From Marinobacter halotolerans (GTDB lineage Bacteria; Pseudomonadota; Gammaproteobacteria; Pseudomonadales; Oleiphilaceae), in the NCBI RefSeq assembly GCF_008795985.1, contig NZ_VMHP01000001.1, positions 124,001 to 188,000 on the forward strand: a stretch of DNA of 64,000 nucleotides, given 5' to 3'. Positions within the stretch are counted from its first letter, which is position 1, and each line of letters begins with the position of its first letter. Below are positions 20,210 through 28,977 of the stretch, one piece after another. A program made the position numbers and the translations under genes. The notes under the pieces were generated by a model, which worked only from the letters and a program-made list of their open reading frames with translations, made no database searches and was not told the DNA's origin.

Positions 20210-21262
20210 ATGCCCTCCCGACGCACCAACTCCCTCGGCGAACTGAGCGTACTTTACGCCTCGGTACTGGCGCGCGCTGTGGCCGCAGAAGGCCAGGATC
20301 CCGCCCCTTTGATGGAACGGTTCGGGCTAAGCCCACAGTCCCTGGCGACACCCGATGCCAGAATCAGCATCCCCCGCTTCATGCGTCTGGGCGAGGCCGC
20401 CATCCGGCTAACGGGCAATCCTGCCCTGGGCCTGACCATGGGCCAGCTTTCCCGCCCTGTTGATGCAGGTATGGCAGGCCTTGCGGCGCAGTGTGCACCA
20501 ACTGCCGGCGAAGGGCTGAACACCCTCATCAAGTTCGGTGTGCTGACCAGCCACAACAGCCGTGGCACACCCTGGATGTCCGGCAAGGGCCTGACCGCCA
20601 ACTTCTATTCGATCCGCCCCTACAATGTCTTCAACTACTTTGTGGTGGATTCGGTGCTGGCCGCCTGGACCGAGTTTCTCCGCATCGTTTCGGGGCAACA
20701 GCAGGTGCTGGAAAGCGTCAGTATTGAATACCCATCCCGGGGACTGGACGAGGAATTCGAAGCCTGGTTCGGGTGCCCCGTGGAGTTTGGCGCCAAGGGA
20801 AATGCCATTCAGCTGTCAGCATCAGCACGCGATGCAGCCGCGCTGCAGTCCCAGCCGGGAATGTTTGATCTTCTGGCGAGGCAATGTGAGCGTCAGCTTC
20901 TGAAAACCCGCTCTCACTGGACCATGGGAGACCGCGTAAAAGACCGTTTGACTCCCCTGCTCCAGGGAAACACGCCGGATCTGGCAACCGTCGCGGACCA
21001 GTTGGGCCTTGCACCCTGGACACTGCAGCGCCAGCTGCGGGCGGAAGGTACGGGGTTTAGGGAACTACTCGACGAGACCCGACAGGAGCTGGCGAGTGAA
21101 TACATTCGGGAGACACGGACATCGATATCGGAAATCGCATGGTTGCTGGGCTTTGCCAACCCCGCGGCGTTTCACAAAGCGTGGAAGCGCTGGTTCAAAA
21201 CGAGCCCCGCAGAACATCGAAAACGATACGTCCGCGAGCAGAAAGAAAAGGGCATTCTGTGA
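20210..21262 (+). CDS. AraC family transcriptional regulator
   Basis: DNA-binding regulator, 350 residues. The N-terminal about 220 residues match the arabinose-binding-like ligand domain found in OruR/ArgR-type AraC regulators. The C-terminal about 100 residues hold two helix-turn-helix units, ending in the family signature SISEIAWLLGFANPAAFHKAWKRW and FKTSPAEHRK. I chose the ATG at 20210 because the GGAGG at 20199-20203 is spaced six bases from it. The ATG at 20204 abuts the GGAGG and an upstream TTG lacks one. Divergent from fadH, it probably controls fadH or related fatty-acid genes (inference). Confidence 0.92.
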   Translation: MPSRRTNSLGELSVLYASVLARAVAAEGQDPAPLMERFGLSPQSLATPDARISIPRFMRLGEAAIRLTGNPALGLTMGQLSRPVDAGMAGLAAQCAPTAGEGLNTLIKFGVLTSHNSRGTPWMSGKGLTANFYSIRPYNVFNYFVVDSVLAAWTEFLRIVSGQQQVLESVSIEYPSRGLDEEFEAWFGCPVEFGAKGNAIQLSASARDAAALQSQPGMFDLLARQCERQLLKTRSHWTMGDRVKDRLTPLLQGNTPDLATVADQLGLAPWTLQRQLRAEGTGFRELLDETRQELASEYIRETRTSISEIAWLLGFANPAAFHKAWKRWFKTSPAEHRKRYVREQKEKGIL

Positions 21263-21302
21263 CAGGTGACTCTAAACCGTAGAGGCAGGGACAGTACCGA
21301 AG

Positions 21303-21389
21303 TCAAAGCTCTGTCGCATCATCCTGCTCGATGTCATCGTCATATTCTTCCAACTGACTGGCAATAAGATCTTCCTGATAATCAGACAT
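21303..21389 (-). CDS. Possible very small acidic protein (28 aa)
   Basis: A short frame starting MSDYQEDLIASQLEEYDD with a GGAG-type ribosome site about 8 bases upstream (CAGGAGTTTGGT before the ATG). The peptide is strongly acidic with no Lys or Arg. It lies alone between the AraC regulator gene and tRNA-Asp. Codon pattern and ribosome site support translation, but a chance frame this short cannot be excluded. No family is recognised. Confidence 0.4.
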   Translation of the reverse strand: MSDYQEDLIASQLEEYDDDIEQDDATEL

Positions 21390-21484
21390 ACCAAACTCCT
21401 GCTCCTGATATTCAGAACAGTATTCACGGCAAATGTGTCAATGAGATGACGAAATAAAGGACAGATATCGCAAGAGAAGAAAAA

Positions 21485-21561
21485 TGGCGGAGCGGACGGG
21501 ACTCGAACCCGCGACCCCCGGCGTGACAGGCCGGTATTCTAACCAGCTGAACTACCGCTCC
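21485..21561 (-). tRNA. tRNA-Asp (GTC anticodon)
   Basis: A 77-nt cloverleaf on the minus strand starting GGAGCGGTAGTTCAG, with anticodon loop CTGTCAC, T-loop GGTTCGAGTCC and an encoded CCA end. The sequence is close to the E. coli tRNA-Asp pattern. Confidence 0.97.
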
Positions 21562-21628
21562 GCATCGATCGCGGCAGAGGAACTGCCACAATCACAACCG
21601 GACGGGGTAGCCCGGCGATGCTGAAAAG

Positions 21629-21704
21629 TGGTGGGCGGTACTGGGATCGAACCAGTGACCCTCGCCTTGTAAGGGCGATGCTCTCCCAGCTGAGCTAACC
21701 GCCC
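21629..21704 (-). tRNA. tRNA-Val (TAC anticodon)
   Basis: A 76-nt cloverleaf on the minus strand with D-arm TTAGCTCAGCTGGGAGAG, anticodon loop CTTACAA, T-loop GGTTCGATCC and an encoded CCA. It lies 67 bp upstream of tRNA-Asp in transcription order, so the two are likely co-transcribed. Confidence 0.97.
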
Positions 21705-21802
21705 ACTTTCGCAGCACACCTGTTGTGACAACGAAACGGGTCGCCATCTCAATCAAGTGAGGTGGGCATTTTAAGCATTTGTCCCGCAGTGTCAAATGCT
21801 TT

Positions 21803-21991
21803 TCAGGAATTAATCGATCTTACATTTGTGGCCTTCTGGCCAGCCTTCACAGCCTTGTCCCTGAGGGACAATTCGCTGACCTTTTTTCGCCTGCTATCAG
21901 GTAGCGCTCGGTCTGCAAGCGAGCAGTTAAAGCTGTCCAGCCGCTTTATAACAGCGGCCATCCTCCGCTGGGCTTCCTGTTTCAGTGACAT
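21803..21991 (-). CDS. Small basic protein of unknown function (62 aa)
   Basis: A frame starting MSLKQEAQRRMAAVIKRLDS, rich in Lys and Arg, with no membrane segment. A GGAAACGGGG stretch precedes the ATG as a weak ribosome site. It lies between the tRNA pair and the lipoprotein gene on the same strand. The opposite strand has a similar-length frame, so coding is uncertain. No family recognised. Confidence 0.4.
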   Translation of the reverse strand: MSLKQEAQRRMAAVIKRLDSFNCSLADRALPDSRRKKVSELSLRDKAVKAGQKATNVRSINS

Positions 21992-22036
21992 ACCCCGTTT
22001 CCTGTTCTGACCTTCTTACCGACAGTCTAGTCAGGA

Positions 22037-22927
22037 TCAGAAAATCCACCAACCGTCGCTGGCGTCCTCACGCTCCCGCTCGCGCTCGAGCGCCGCGTAT
22101 TCCCTTTCAAGTTCGTTCAGCTTCTTGTCGGTTTCAAGTGGAACGGTGGGGCCGCCCCCGAAAGGCCAGAACCAGGAGGGCTCGCTGTGTTTCCCCTCGG
22201 CTTTTAGCTGTTCGATTTCCGCCGCCCGCTCTTCTTCAAGCTCGCCGCGCCGACGCTCGTAATCCACATCCTCGGTCACCCTGACAATAGATGCCGCGCC
22301 ATGATTGGGCGACAGAAGATCGCTGTTCAGAAATCGCGTAGAAACGATTTCGTCCGCCTGCATGGCGTACTCACGGGTGACCAGCTGCAAATCGCCGGAG
22401 CGCAGCGGGTGATCTTCCGGCAGGCCGGGATAGTTGGCCTCAGGCTTTTCCACCTCACTGTATCGCAGATAATAGATCTGTCCGGGCTCAACGGCCAGCA
22501 TGGTATCTGCAATCATGCTGAGGCTGAACGAACCCATTCCCTCCAGCCCCAACAGCGGCCGGCGCATCTGAATATGGCGCTGCCCGGGGCTGACCTCGAA
22601 CCAGGTAAAACTGTCATTGCGGAAGTTGAAGTAGTGGGTGTCGTCTATGTAGACGCTGGGGGATTCGATCTCGTAGGAAGCCCAGTCCGAATGCGGCCGG
22701 TAGAAATAGACCAGCGCGTTATCCCGGCTCCACTTGTCGTTGCTGATATGAACAAAATCGTGGCCGGTCACCGGGTGCACAAACCCGCCCACGCTTTTGC
22801 CGATGGATTGGTACACCGTGCAGCCGGACATCACCAGCATCAGAGACAGCAGCGCCGCCCGGGACAGTCGGCGCCAGAGGACGTTACTGCTCAGACAGAA
22901 TCGGGGCAGAGAAACTCGGGTCATCAT
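22037..22927 (-). CDS. Lipoprotein, DUF2846-like
   Basis: A 296-residue envelope lipoprotein. The signal peptide is long, and a lipobox LVMSGC is at about residues 31-36, with Cys36 as the lipidated residue. The mature part contains a DUF2846-like domain: NALVYFYRPHSDWASYEIESPSVYIDD followed by LRYSEVE. A charged, coiled-coil-like C-terminal tail (about 225-290, rich in E, R and L) follows. Aspartate does not occupy position +2 after Cys (Thr is there), so outer-membrane sorting by Lol is expected. Function unknown. An alternative start at the second Met changes little. Confidence 0.82.
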   Translation of the reverse strand: MMTRVSLPRFCLSSNVLWRRLSRAALLSLMLVMSGCTVYQSIGKSVGGFVHPVTGHDFVHISNDKWSRDNALVYFYRPHSDWASYEIESPSVYIDDTHYFNFRNDSFTWFEVSPGQRHIQMRRPLLGLEGMGSFSLSMIADTMLAVEPGQIYYLRYSEVEKPEANYPGLPEDHPLRSGDLQLVTREYAMQADEIVSTRFLNSDLLSPNHGAASIVRVTEDVDYERRRGELEEERAAEIEQLKAEGKHSEPSWFWPFGGGPTVPLETDKKLNELEREYAALEREREREDASDGWWIF

Positions 22928-23048
22928 TGTTGTTCACTCTTCATCCTTTGGTGAGTGAACCGATACTAACAACAACCCGATTCCAGAACTGAGAGCTAAC
23001 GCAAGAGATCGCTACAAACTGTTACAGTCCGGGCGTCTCACACGCGCG

Positions 23049-23963
23049 TTACTGAGCCGGCAGGCGGGCCCGGAGCTGGCTGACTTCTTCCGACAAACGC
23101 ACAAGCCTTGAGGTGAGCTGGGCCCGGGACGCATCAATTGACGACACCGTCTGCTTCAGGTTCGCCAGATCCGACTTAAGAGACGCCACACTGTCGCCGG
23201 AGAGCTTCTGGGTCGCAACCTCGAGCGACGAAATCCGACTCTCAAGACCGCTAATCGTCAACGCCTGCTCGCGCTGGAAGCGTGTCAGCCGGCTATCCAC
23301 CGATTCCTCGATGCCGGACAGGGCTGACTGCAGCTCTTTCAGCGCTGCCTGCTGGCTCTCAAGCTGCTGGTTCTGGGCGGTTGCCTGCTGCTGTATGGAA
23401 GTTTCTATAGCATCCACCTCGGAACTGAGTGTTTCCTCCAGCGTATTTACATCCGCCACCAGCGCTTCCCGGTGCCCGGCTGCCGCTTTCAGGGCTTCGT
23501 TCAAGCTGTCCAGCCTCGCCTCGTGTTCGTTCAGGCGAGCCTTGTTGCGGTCGTTTGCCACGCCCCAGAGTTTGCGAATCTCGCTATCGGCCTCATCCAG
23601 GCGGGCGCTCTGGTTACTCAGGCGCTGCTCGATGGACTGGCCGGCCTCCTGGAGGTCCTCACCGGTCTCGGACAATTCACCTTCGAAACGCGCCAGTGCC
23701 AGCTTGCTCTGCCGAACCCAGTAGTCCGCTTCTTCAAGCTGGGATTCCAGCTGCTGTATACGCTGGCTATGCTGATACCAGGCGAAGGCCCCAACGCCGG
23801 CAACTGCCAGTATCACCAGCAGAGAGAGCACCGCCGATGGCCCGGACCGACCCCCGTTTCCGGACTTCGCCGCTTTTTTGGCTGGCTTTTGCGGTTCCTT
23901 TTTTTCCGTGTTGTTACTGCGTGATGCCCGCAGCTCGTCTTCATCGGGTCGGATAGGCTCCAT
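23049..23963 (-). CDS. Membrane-anchored coiled-coil protein
   Basis: A 304-residue protein with a basic cytoplasmic N terminus (about 1-42, Lys-rich), a single TM helix (about 43-63, [20 protein letters not shown]) and a long coiled coil for nearly all the rest. The layout resembles HemX-like or other bitopic coiled-coil proteins, but no catalytic or binding motif is visible and I make no function call. It is divergent from purE with a 174-bp gap that holds both promoters. The bitopic layout would put the coiled coil in the periplasm. Confidence 0.78.
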   Translation of the reverse strand: MEPIRPDEDELRASRSNNTEKKEPQKPAKKAAKSGNGGRSGPSAVLSLLVILAVAGVGAFAWYQHSQRIQQLESQLEEADYWVRQSKLALARFEGELSETGEDLQEAGQSIEQRLSNQSARLDEADSEIRKLWGVANDRNKARLNEHEARLDSLNEALKAAAGHREALVADVNTLEETLSSEVDAIETSIQQQATAQNQQLESQQAALKELQSALSGIEESVDSRLTRFQREQALTISGLESRISSLEVATQKLSGDSVASLKSDLANLKQTVSSIDASRAQLTSRLVRLSEEVSQLRARLPAQ

Positions 23964-24054
23964 TACAGCTCCGTTCTATGGACGTTGGTAAGCGTAAGGC
24001 CTGATAATACCCGTATCACCCGACGCTTCAAATCAATACAGCCCCTGAACCGGG

Positions 24055-24079
24055 GCAAACCGCCCCACTGGCGGTTTGC
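24055..24079. promoter_or_regulatory. 10-bp inverted repeat in the purE leader/promoter region
   Basis: GCAAACCGCC and GGCGGTTTGC flank CCACT, 59 bp upstream of the purE start. It could be an operator or an RNA hairpin. It does not match the E. coli PurR box. Confidence 0.4.
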
Positions 24080-24137
24080 ATGGCTTGAGGGCGACACATA
24101 CAATGGTCGGCTTTTCAACAAACCAGGACTGTTGCAT

Positions 24138-24629
24138 ATGCAGCCGCTTGTAGGACTCATCATGGGCTCGAAGTCAGACTGGCCCACCATGGAACACGCC
24201 GCCAGCATGCTGGAAAAACTGGGCGTGCCCTATGAGACAAAAGTTGTCTCTGCCCACCGGACGCCAGATCTGCTGTTCGACTACGCTAAAACCGCCTCTG
24301 AGCGGGGGCTGAAAGTCATTATTGCGGGCGCTGGCGGGGCGGCGCATCTTCCGGGCATGGTTGCCTCCCAGACGTCCCTGCCGGTTCTGGGTGTCCCCGT
24401 TCAGTCCAAAGCCCTGAATGGTCTCGATTCGCTGCTGTCGATCGTTCAGATGCCTGGCGGCATTGCGGTAGGCACACTGGCCATCGGCAAAGCAGGCGCT
24501 ACCAACGCTGGTCTTCTGGCGGCACAAATCATCGGCACCTCTGATGAGAACGTTCGCGAAGCTGTTGACGAGTTCCGAGCAACACAGACAAAAACGATTC
24601 TTGACGGCCCTGATCCTCGGGATCAGTGA
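24138..24629 (+). CDS. purE: 5-(carboxyamino)imidazole ribonucleotide mutase
   Basis: Class I PurE moves the carboxyl group of N5-CAIR to make CAIR in purine synthesis. The start [15 protein letters not shown] at 24138 gives 163 residues, the normal length. A longer upstream frame has no PurE-like sequence. The motifs [24 protein letters not shown] and LPVLGVPV form the octamer's active site. purK follows 179 bp later on the same strand, separated by a large palindrome, so the pair may or may not share one transcript. Confidence 0.97.
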   Translation: MQPLVGLIMGSKSDWPTMEHAASMLEKLGVPYETKVVSAHRTPDLLFDYAKTASERGLKVIIAGAGGAAHLPGMVASQTSLPVLGVPVQSKALNGLDSLLSIVQMPGGIAVGTLAIGKAGATNAGLLAAQIIGTSDENVREAVDEFRATQTKTILDGPDPRDQ

Positions 24630-24649
24630 AGCTAACTCCCAGGTCTGCT

Positions 24650-24763
24650 GAGCGGGTAGGGGCAGGCTTTCCAAAACTGTGCGGAGCCATGGATGGCGGA
24701 GCCCAAGCGTCACATGGATGTGCCGCAAGGAGCGTGTTTTGGAAAGCCTGCCCCTGCCTGCTC
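24650..24763. repeat. Large intergenic palindromic element between purE and purK
   Basis: Arms 24650-24677 and 24736-24763 (28 bp each) are inverted copies with two mismatches; the inner 20 bp are perfect. The 58-bp centre has smaller imperfect repeats (GAGCCATGGATGGCGGAGC, CACATGGATGTG). The unit looks like a discrete insertion of a repeat family such as a REP-like or MITE-like element. As RNA it would form a stem of about 28 bp. No ORF is inside. Confidence 0.7.
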
Positions 24764-24808
24764 AAAACGCCGAAGTTTGTAGTTGCCAAAATTAGTAGGA
24801 GATAACAG

Positions 24809-25927
24809 ATGAGAATTGGTGTTTTAGGGGCTGGTCAGCTTGGACGTATGTTGGCGTTAGCTGGGTACCCGCTGGCCAAGACATTTGTTTTCTATGACAT
24901 GTCTGGCAGCCCCAGTGCCGGACTGGGCGAAGTAATGATTGACCGGGACAACCAGTACCTGGCGGACTTTATTTCCCGGGTTGACCGCGTCACCTACGAA
25001 TTCGAGCATCTGCCGGTCGAAGTTGCCGAGAAGATTGCGGCGGAAAAACCCGTCCATCCCTCCCCCCGCGCATTGCAGGTTTGCCAAAACCGTGAGGCCG
25101 AAAAGACACTTTTCGGTGATCTTGGTATTTCCACACCAGAATGGAAAATTGCGGATAGTGCCGAATCACTTCAGGCTGCCGCAGAAGCCCTCGGTTGCCC
25201 GGTCGTAGCCAAGACCAACACCGAAGGTTATGACGGCAAGGGCCAGGCGGTATTGCGCTCGCCCGAAGAAGCTGAAGAGGCCTGGACCTCCATCAATCAC
25301 CCGCGGCTGATCGTGGAAAAGTTTGTGGAGTTCCGTCGGGAAGTGTCCATTATTGCCGTTCGGTCCGAATCCGGGGATCTGGCGTTTTACCCGATGGCGG
25401 AAAACACTCACCATCAGGGCATTCTGCGGTATTCCATAGCCCCCGCCCCCGGGCTGGAACACCATATTCAGGAAGACGCCGAGCGTTATATCAAGGCTCT
25501 GCTGAACGAATTGAACTATGTCGGCGTATTAACTCTTGAACTGTTCGAGACCGCCGAAGGCCTGGTCGCCAACGAAATGGCGCCGCGGGTGCACAACTCC
25601 GGACACTGGACCATCGAAGGCGCAATGACCAGCCAGTTCGAGAACCATATCCGGGCGGTCAGCGGTCATCCGCTGGGAAATGTCGCCGCCCGCGGTGTCA
25701 GCTGCATGATCAACATCATCGGTGAGCACGGCGACATTGAACGTATTCTGGAGCTGCCCTACGCCCACGTTCATCTGTACAACAAGGGTGAGAGGCCGGG
25801 GCGAAAGCTTGGGCATATCAACATTCTGGCGGACAGCTATGAAGAGCTGGTCTGGCGGGTCAAGAACTGCGCCCAGTTCCTGCCCGGCAGCCCCGAGTTT
25901 GAAAGTTCTTTAACCTCAAAGGGTTGA
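24809..25927 (+). CDS. purK: 5-(carboxyamino)imidazole ribonucleotide synthase
   Basis: ATP-grasp enzyme that carboxylates AIR to N5-CAIR, the substrate for PurE. It has 372 residues. The N terminus MRIGVLGAGQLGRMLALAG is the PurK hallmark. Later motifs are KTNTEGYDGKGQ (ATP-binding loop), EKFVEFRREVSIIAVR, and NEMAPRVHNSGHWTIEGA with the metal-binding Asn and His. A GGAG-type ribosome site (AGTAGGAGATAACAG) precedes the start. Complete and ordinary. Confidence 0.97.
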   Translation: MRIGVLGAGQLGRMLALAGYPLAKTFVFYDMSGSPSAGLGEVMIDRDNQYLADFISRVDRVTYEFEHLPVEVAEKIAAEKPVHPSPRALQVCQNREAEKTLFGDLGISTPEWKIADSAESLQAAAEALGCPVVAKTNTEGYDGKGQAVLRSPEEAEEAWTSINHPRLIVEKFVEFRREVSIIAVRSESGDLAFYPMAENTHHQGILRYSIAPAPGLEHHIQEDAERYIKALLNELNYVGVLTLELFETAEGLVANEMAPRVHNSGHWTIEGAMTSQFENHIRAVSGHPLGNVAARGVSCMINIIGEHGDIERILELPYAHVHLYNKGERPGRKLGHINILADSYEELVWRVKNCAQFLPGSPEFESSLTSKG

Positions 25928-26000
25928 TATAACGATTGTCAGCCTTATATTAGAAGGTTGTCATTCACTAAAAACACAGAGAGACAGGGAGAACGACCTC

Positions 26001-26579
26001 ATGGCATTTGAACTTCCCGCACTTCCGTACGAAAAGAACGCACTTGAACCGCACATCTCTGAAGAAACGCTTGAGTACCATTACGGCAAGCATCACAACA
26101 CCTACGTGACCAAGCTGAACGGCCTGATCGAAGGTACTGACAACGCCAACAAGTCGCTCGAAGACATTATCAAGAGCGCCAGCGGCCCGCTGTTCAACAA
26201 CGCCGCACAAGTCTGGAACCATACCTTTTACTGGCACTGCCTGAGCCCGAACGGCGGAGGTGAGCCCACAGGTGCTGCGAAAGACGCTATCGAGAAAGCC
26301 TTCGGTTCTTTCGAAGACTTTAAAAAAGAGTTCAATGAAAAAGCCGCTGGCAACTTCGGTTCAGGCTGGACCTGGCTGGTGAAGAAAGCCGATGGCAGCG
26401 TTGCCATTGTTAACACCAGCAATGCCGAAACGCCGCTGACAGGCGCGGATAAGCCAGTGCTGACCGTCGATGTGTGGGAGCATGCGTACTACATCGATTA
26501 CCGGAACAGCCGTCCGAACTACCTAGAGGCGTTCTGGAAACTGGTCAACTGGGATTTCGTCAACGAAAACATGGCCTGA
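26001..26579 (+). CDS. sodB: Superoxide dismutase [Fe]
   Basis: Cytoplasmic enzyme that converts superoxide to hydrogen peroxide and oxygen. The 192-residue length fits Fe-SOD. Metal ligands lie in HYGKHHNTYV (first His), NNAAQVWNHTFYW (second His) and DVWEHAYYIDY (Asp and third His). The Gln in AAQVWNH is the Fe-type residue, as opposed to the Gln position used in Mn-SODs. A strong bidirectional terminator follows. sodB is a classic target of Fur-linked small RNAs in other bacteria, which is relevant to the predicted small RNA at 13.7 kb. Confidence 0.96.
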   Translation: MAFELPALPYEKNALEPHISEETLEYHYGKHHNTYVTKLNGLIEGTDNANKSLEDIIKSASGPLFNNAAQVWNHTFYWHCLSPNGGGEPTGAAKDAIEKAFGSFEDFKKEFNEKAAGNFGSGWTWLVKKADGSVAIVNTSNAETPLTGADKPVLTVDVWEHAYYIDYRNSRPNYLEAFWKLVNWDFVNENMA

Positions 26580-26614
26580 TCACGGATCAAGCCGACGTTT
26601 CTGTAAGTTGTCTC

Positions 26615-26645
26615 AAAAACGCCCGCTTATTTGCGGGCGTTTTTG
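26615..26645. terminator. Terminator after sodB
   Basis: AAAAACGCCCGC and GCGGGCGTTTTTG form a strong stem with a short T/A-rich loop, and five T end it on the plus strand. The A-run on the other side makes it work in both directions. Confidence 0.92.
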
Positions 26646-26862
26646 TATCTGCGGTATAACTGACCTTACAAAATGACACACTGACATCCTGAAATATCTG
26701 GAAAAATTGCCGATACTGTTGTTAATCGACAGTGCAGAACAGTGCAGGGATGGAAATCTCATCCATACTGAATAATAAGAAGTCTTCTCTTACGGACCCG
26801 CAACCTCCCGTTTATCCGGAAGGTGGTCCAGACAGCGCTGGAAAGGATCAAAACGGGCCTTC

Positions 26863-28929
26863 ATGCAGAATTCTTTTGAGCTAGAACATCGCCTGGGCTA
26901 CCGCATACTTCGGTGGGTACTTGCTGTTGCCCTGCTCAGTGGTGTGCTGGTAAGCGCGGTGCAGGTCATTCTGGACGCCAGCCGGGTGTCCGGGGCCCTG
27001 GACGCACAGGCCCGGCAGACGATGGCGCTGGTGGAGGATGCCTCCACCCAGGCGGTGTTCAGCATCGACAGCGATCTTGCGCAACAGGTAGTGGACGGAC
27101 TGTTTGCCCAGGAATCCATCCACCTTGCCCGAATTACCCATCCGGATGGCGAGCCCCTGGGTATGCGCGAACGCCCGCTCCGTAAAATGCCCCTGCGACC
27201 GCTGACCGATGCCATTTTCGACGCTGATCGCACCTACCGCACCGAACTGACCCGTGAAGCCGACCCCGGCAGTGTTTACGGCTTTCTCGACATTCACTAT
27301 GACACCGGCCCCATCGCCGACACCTGGCTGGATCGAGCCATTGTCACCTTTGCCTCGGGTATTGCCACCGCGGTTATCCTAGGGATGGTGCTGTTCGTAG
27401 TCTTTCACTTGTTACTGACACGCCCTCTGCTGCGCATTGTTGAATCGGTAAAGCAGGTTGACCCCGACCGTCCCGATGACAACCTGATTGAACTACCCCC
27501 GGGGCACAAGGACGACGAGCTGGGGCTCTGGGTCAATGCCACAAACAATCTGCTGGTGGCCATCGGCGACAGCCAGACCCGCCACCGCGAGGCGGAAGAT
27601 CGGGTCAACCGGCTGGCTCGCTATGACCAGCTTACCGGACTGCCCAGCCGCGACACTTTTATGGGTCTGTTGCAGGCCGATATCGAAGAAGCCCAGAAAG
27701 AGAACACCGTCCTGTCACTGATCTGCTGTGGCATTGATGATTTCAAATCCATCAACGAACAGTGTGGCTTCCGCACTGGCGACCTGATACTGCAAACCGT
27801 AGCCGACCGCTTGACCCAGACCCTGACAGGCAACCGCTTCACCTTCGCAAGACTGGGCAGCGATCAGTTTGTGGTGGTCGAGAAGGGGCTACGCGATGGC
27901 TTCCAGGCGGCCGACACCGGCGACCGCATCCTGGGTTGCCTCAGCCAACCCATGGTCTTCGAAGACCAGACGGTATCAATGACGGTCACCCTGGGCATCG
28001 CCCTCTTTCCGGGAGACGCCAATAAAGCCGATCGCCTGCTACAGAGCGCCGAGCAGACCATGGCGCTTGCAAAAGAAAATGGCCATAACTACTTCCAGTT
28101 CTTCGTTGCCAGCGTTGACCAGGAGATCCGTGAGCGCAAACAGCTTGAAAAAGACCTGTCGGGCGCACTTGCCCAGAATCAGTTCCATCTGGTGTACCAG
28201 CCCCAGGTGAATCTTGCGACCCACCGCATTATCGGTGCCGAAGCACTGATTCGCTGGGAGCACCCGGAGCGGGGGTTGGTACCGCCGGATGACTTTATTC
28301 CGGTTGCGGAGATGAACGGGCGGATCGTGGAAATTGGTGAATGGGTACTGGACCAGGCCTGCGCTCAGGCCTCGCGCTGGGCTACCAACGGCATGCCGCT
28401 GCGGATCGCCATCAACCTGTCTGCCGTACAGCTGCGACAGGAAAGCATTGTCGAAGACATACTGGATACCCTTCGCCGTCACAATATTCCGGCCGGCCGC
28501 CTGGAACTGGAAGTTACCGAAACCAGTTTCATGACCAATCTCGAAGAGGCCGTGGACAAGCTCAAACGCCTGCACGCTGCGGGCATCAGCATTGCGGTTG
28601 ACGATTTTGGCACGGGTTACTCATCGCTCACCTATCTCAAACGGATGCCGGTACAACACCTTAAGATCGACAAGCAGTTCATCCGGGACCTGCTGGTCAA
28701 CGAGGAAGACACCCGTATTGCCAATACTATTATCGACCTCGGCAAGAGCCTGAATCTGACGGTTGTGGCCGAAGGCGTGGAAACGGCAGAACAGGAGTAT
28801 TATCTGGCACAACGCGGCTGCCAGCTAGCCCAGGGCTATTTTTTCAGCAAGCCGCTCAAACCCGCGGAATTTGAACGGTTTGTTGAGAATTTCCACCGTT
28901 CCATTACGGAAAAATCAGAGGGGCACTGA
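26863..28929 (+). CDS. Membrane GGDEF/EAL protein (probable c-di-GMP phosphodiesterase)
   Basis: A 688-residue inner-membrane protein. Two TM helices (about 17-37 and 160-185) bracket a periplasmic sensor region, and a HAMP-like linker follows. The GGDEF domain (about 250-405) has a changed active site, GSDQF at about 331-335 in place of GGDEF, so cyclase activity is doubtful. The EAL domain (about 420-675) looks active: EALIRWEHP at about 460, TEVTET-like ELEVTET, and DDFGTGYSSLTYLKRMP with KIDKQFI. Expected role: hydrolysis of c-di-GMP, with the GGDEF part perhaps binding GTP. It stands alone between sodB and lemA. Confidence 0.9.
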   Translation: MQNSFELEHRLGYRILRWVLAVALLSGVLVSAVQVILDASRVSGALDAQARQTMALVEDASTQAVFSIDSDLAQQVVDGLFAQESIHLARITHPDGEPLGMRERPLRKMPLRPLTDAIFDADRTYRTELTREADPGSVYGFLDIHYDTGPIADTWLDRAIVTFASGIATAVILGMVLFVVFHLLLTRPLLRIVESVKQVDPDRPDDNLIELPPGHKDDELGLWVNATNNLLVAIGDSQTRHREAEDRVNRLARYDQLTGLPSRDTFMGLLQADIEEAQKENTVLSLICCGIDDFKSINEQCGFRTGDLILQTVADRLTQTLTGNRFTFARLGSDQFVVVEKGLRDGFQAADTGDRILGCLSQPMVFEDQTVSMTVTLGIALFPGDANKADRLLQSAEQTMALAKENGHNYFQFFVASVDQEIRERKQLEKDLSGALAQNQFHLVYQPQVNLATHRIIGAEALIRWEHPERGLVPPDDFIPVAEMNGRIVEIGEWVLDQACAQASRWATNGMPLRIAINLSAVQLRQESIVEDILDTLRRHNIPAGRLELEVTETSFMTNLEEAVDKLKRLHAAGISIAVDDFGTGYSSLTYLKRMPVQHLKIDKQFIRDLLVNEEDTRIANTIIDLGKSLNLTVVAEGVETAEQEYYLAQRGCQLAQGYFFSKPLKPAEFERFVENFHRSITEKSEGH

Positions 28930-28977
28930 CCGCTCTGGCTGACACCATCACCTGCTATGTCCCTGAAAGGAGCTGCT

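Noticed and set aside
21485..21704. tRNA pair as attachment site of an integrated element
   Set aside because: No integrase, phage genes or repeated tRNA ends nearby; flanking genes look like ordinary core genes.
23985..24137. 51-codon N-terminal extension of purE
   Set aside because: Class I PurE starts at [14 protein letters not shown]; the extension crosses the promoter region and a hairpin.
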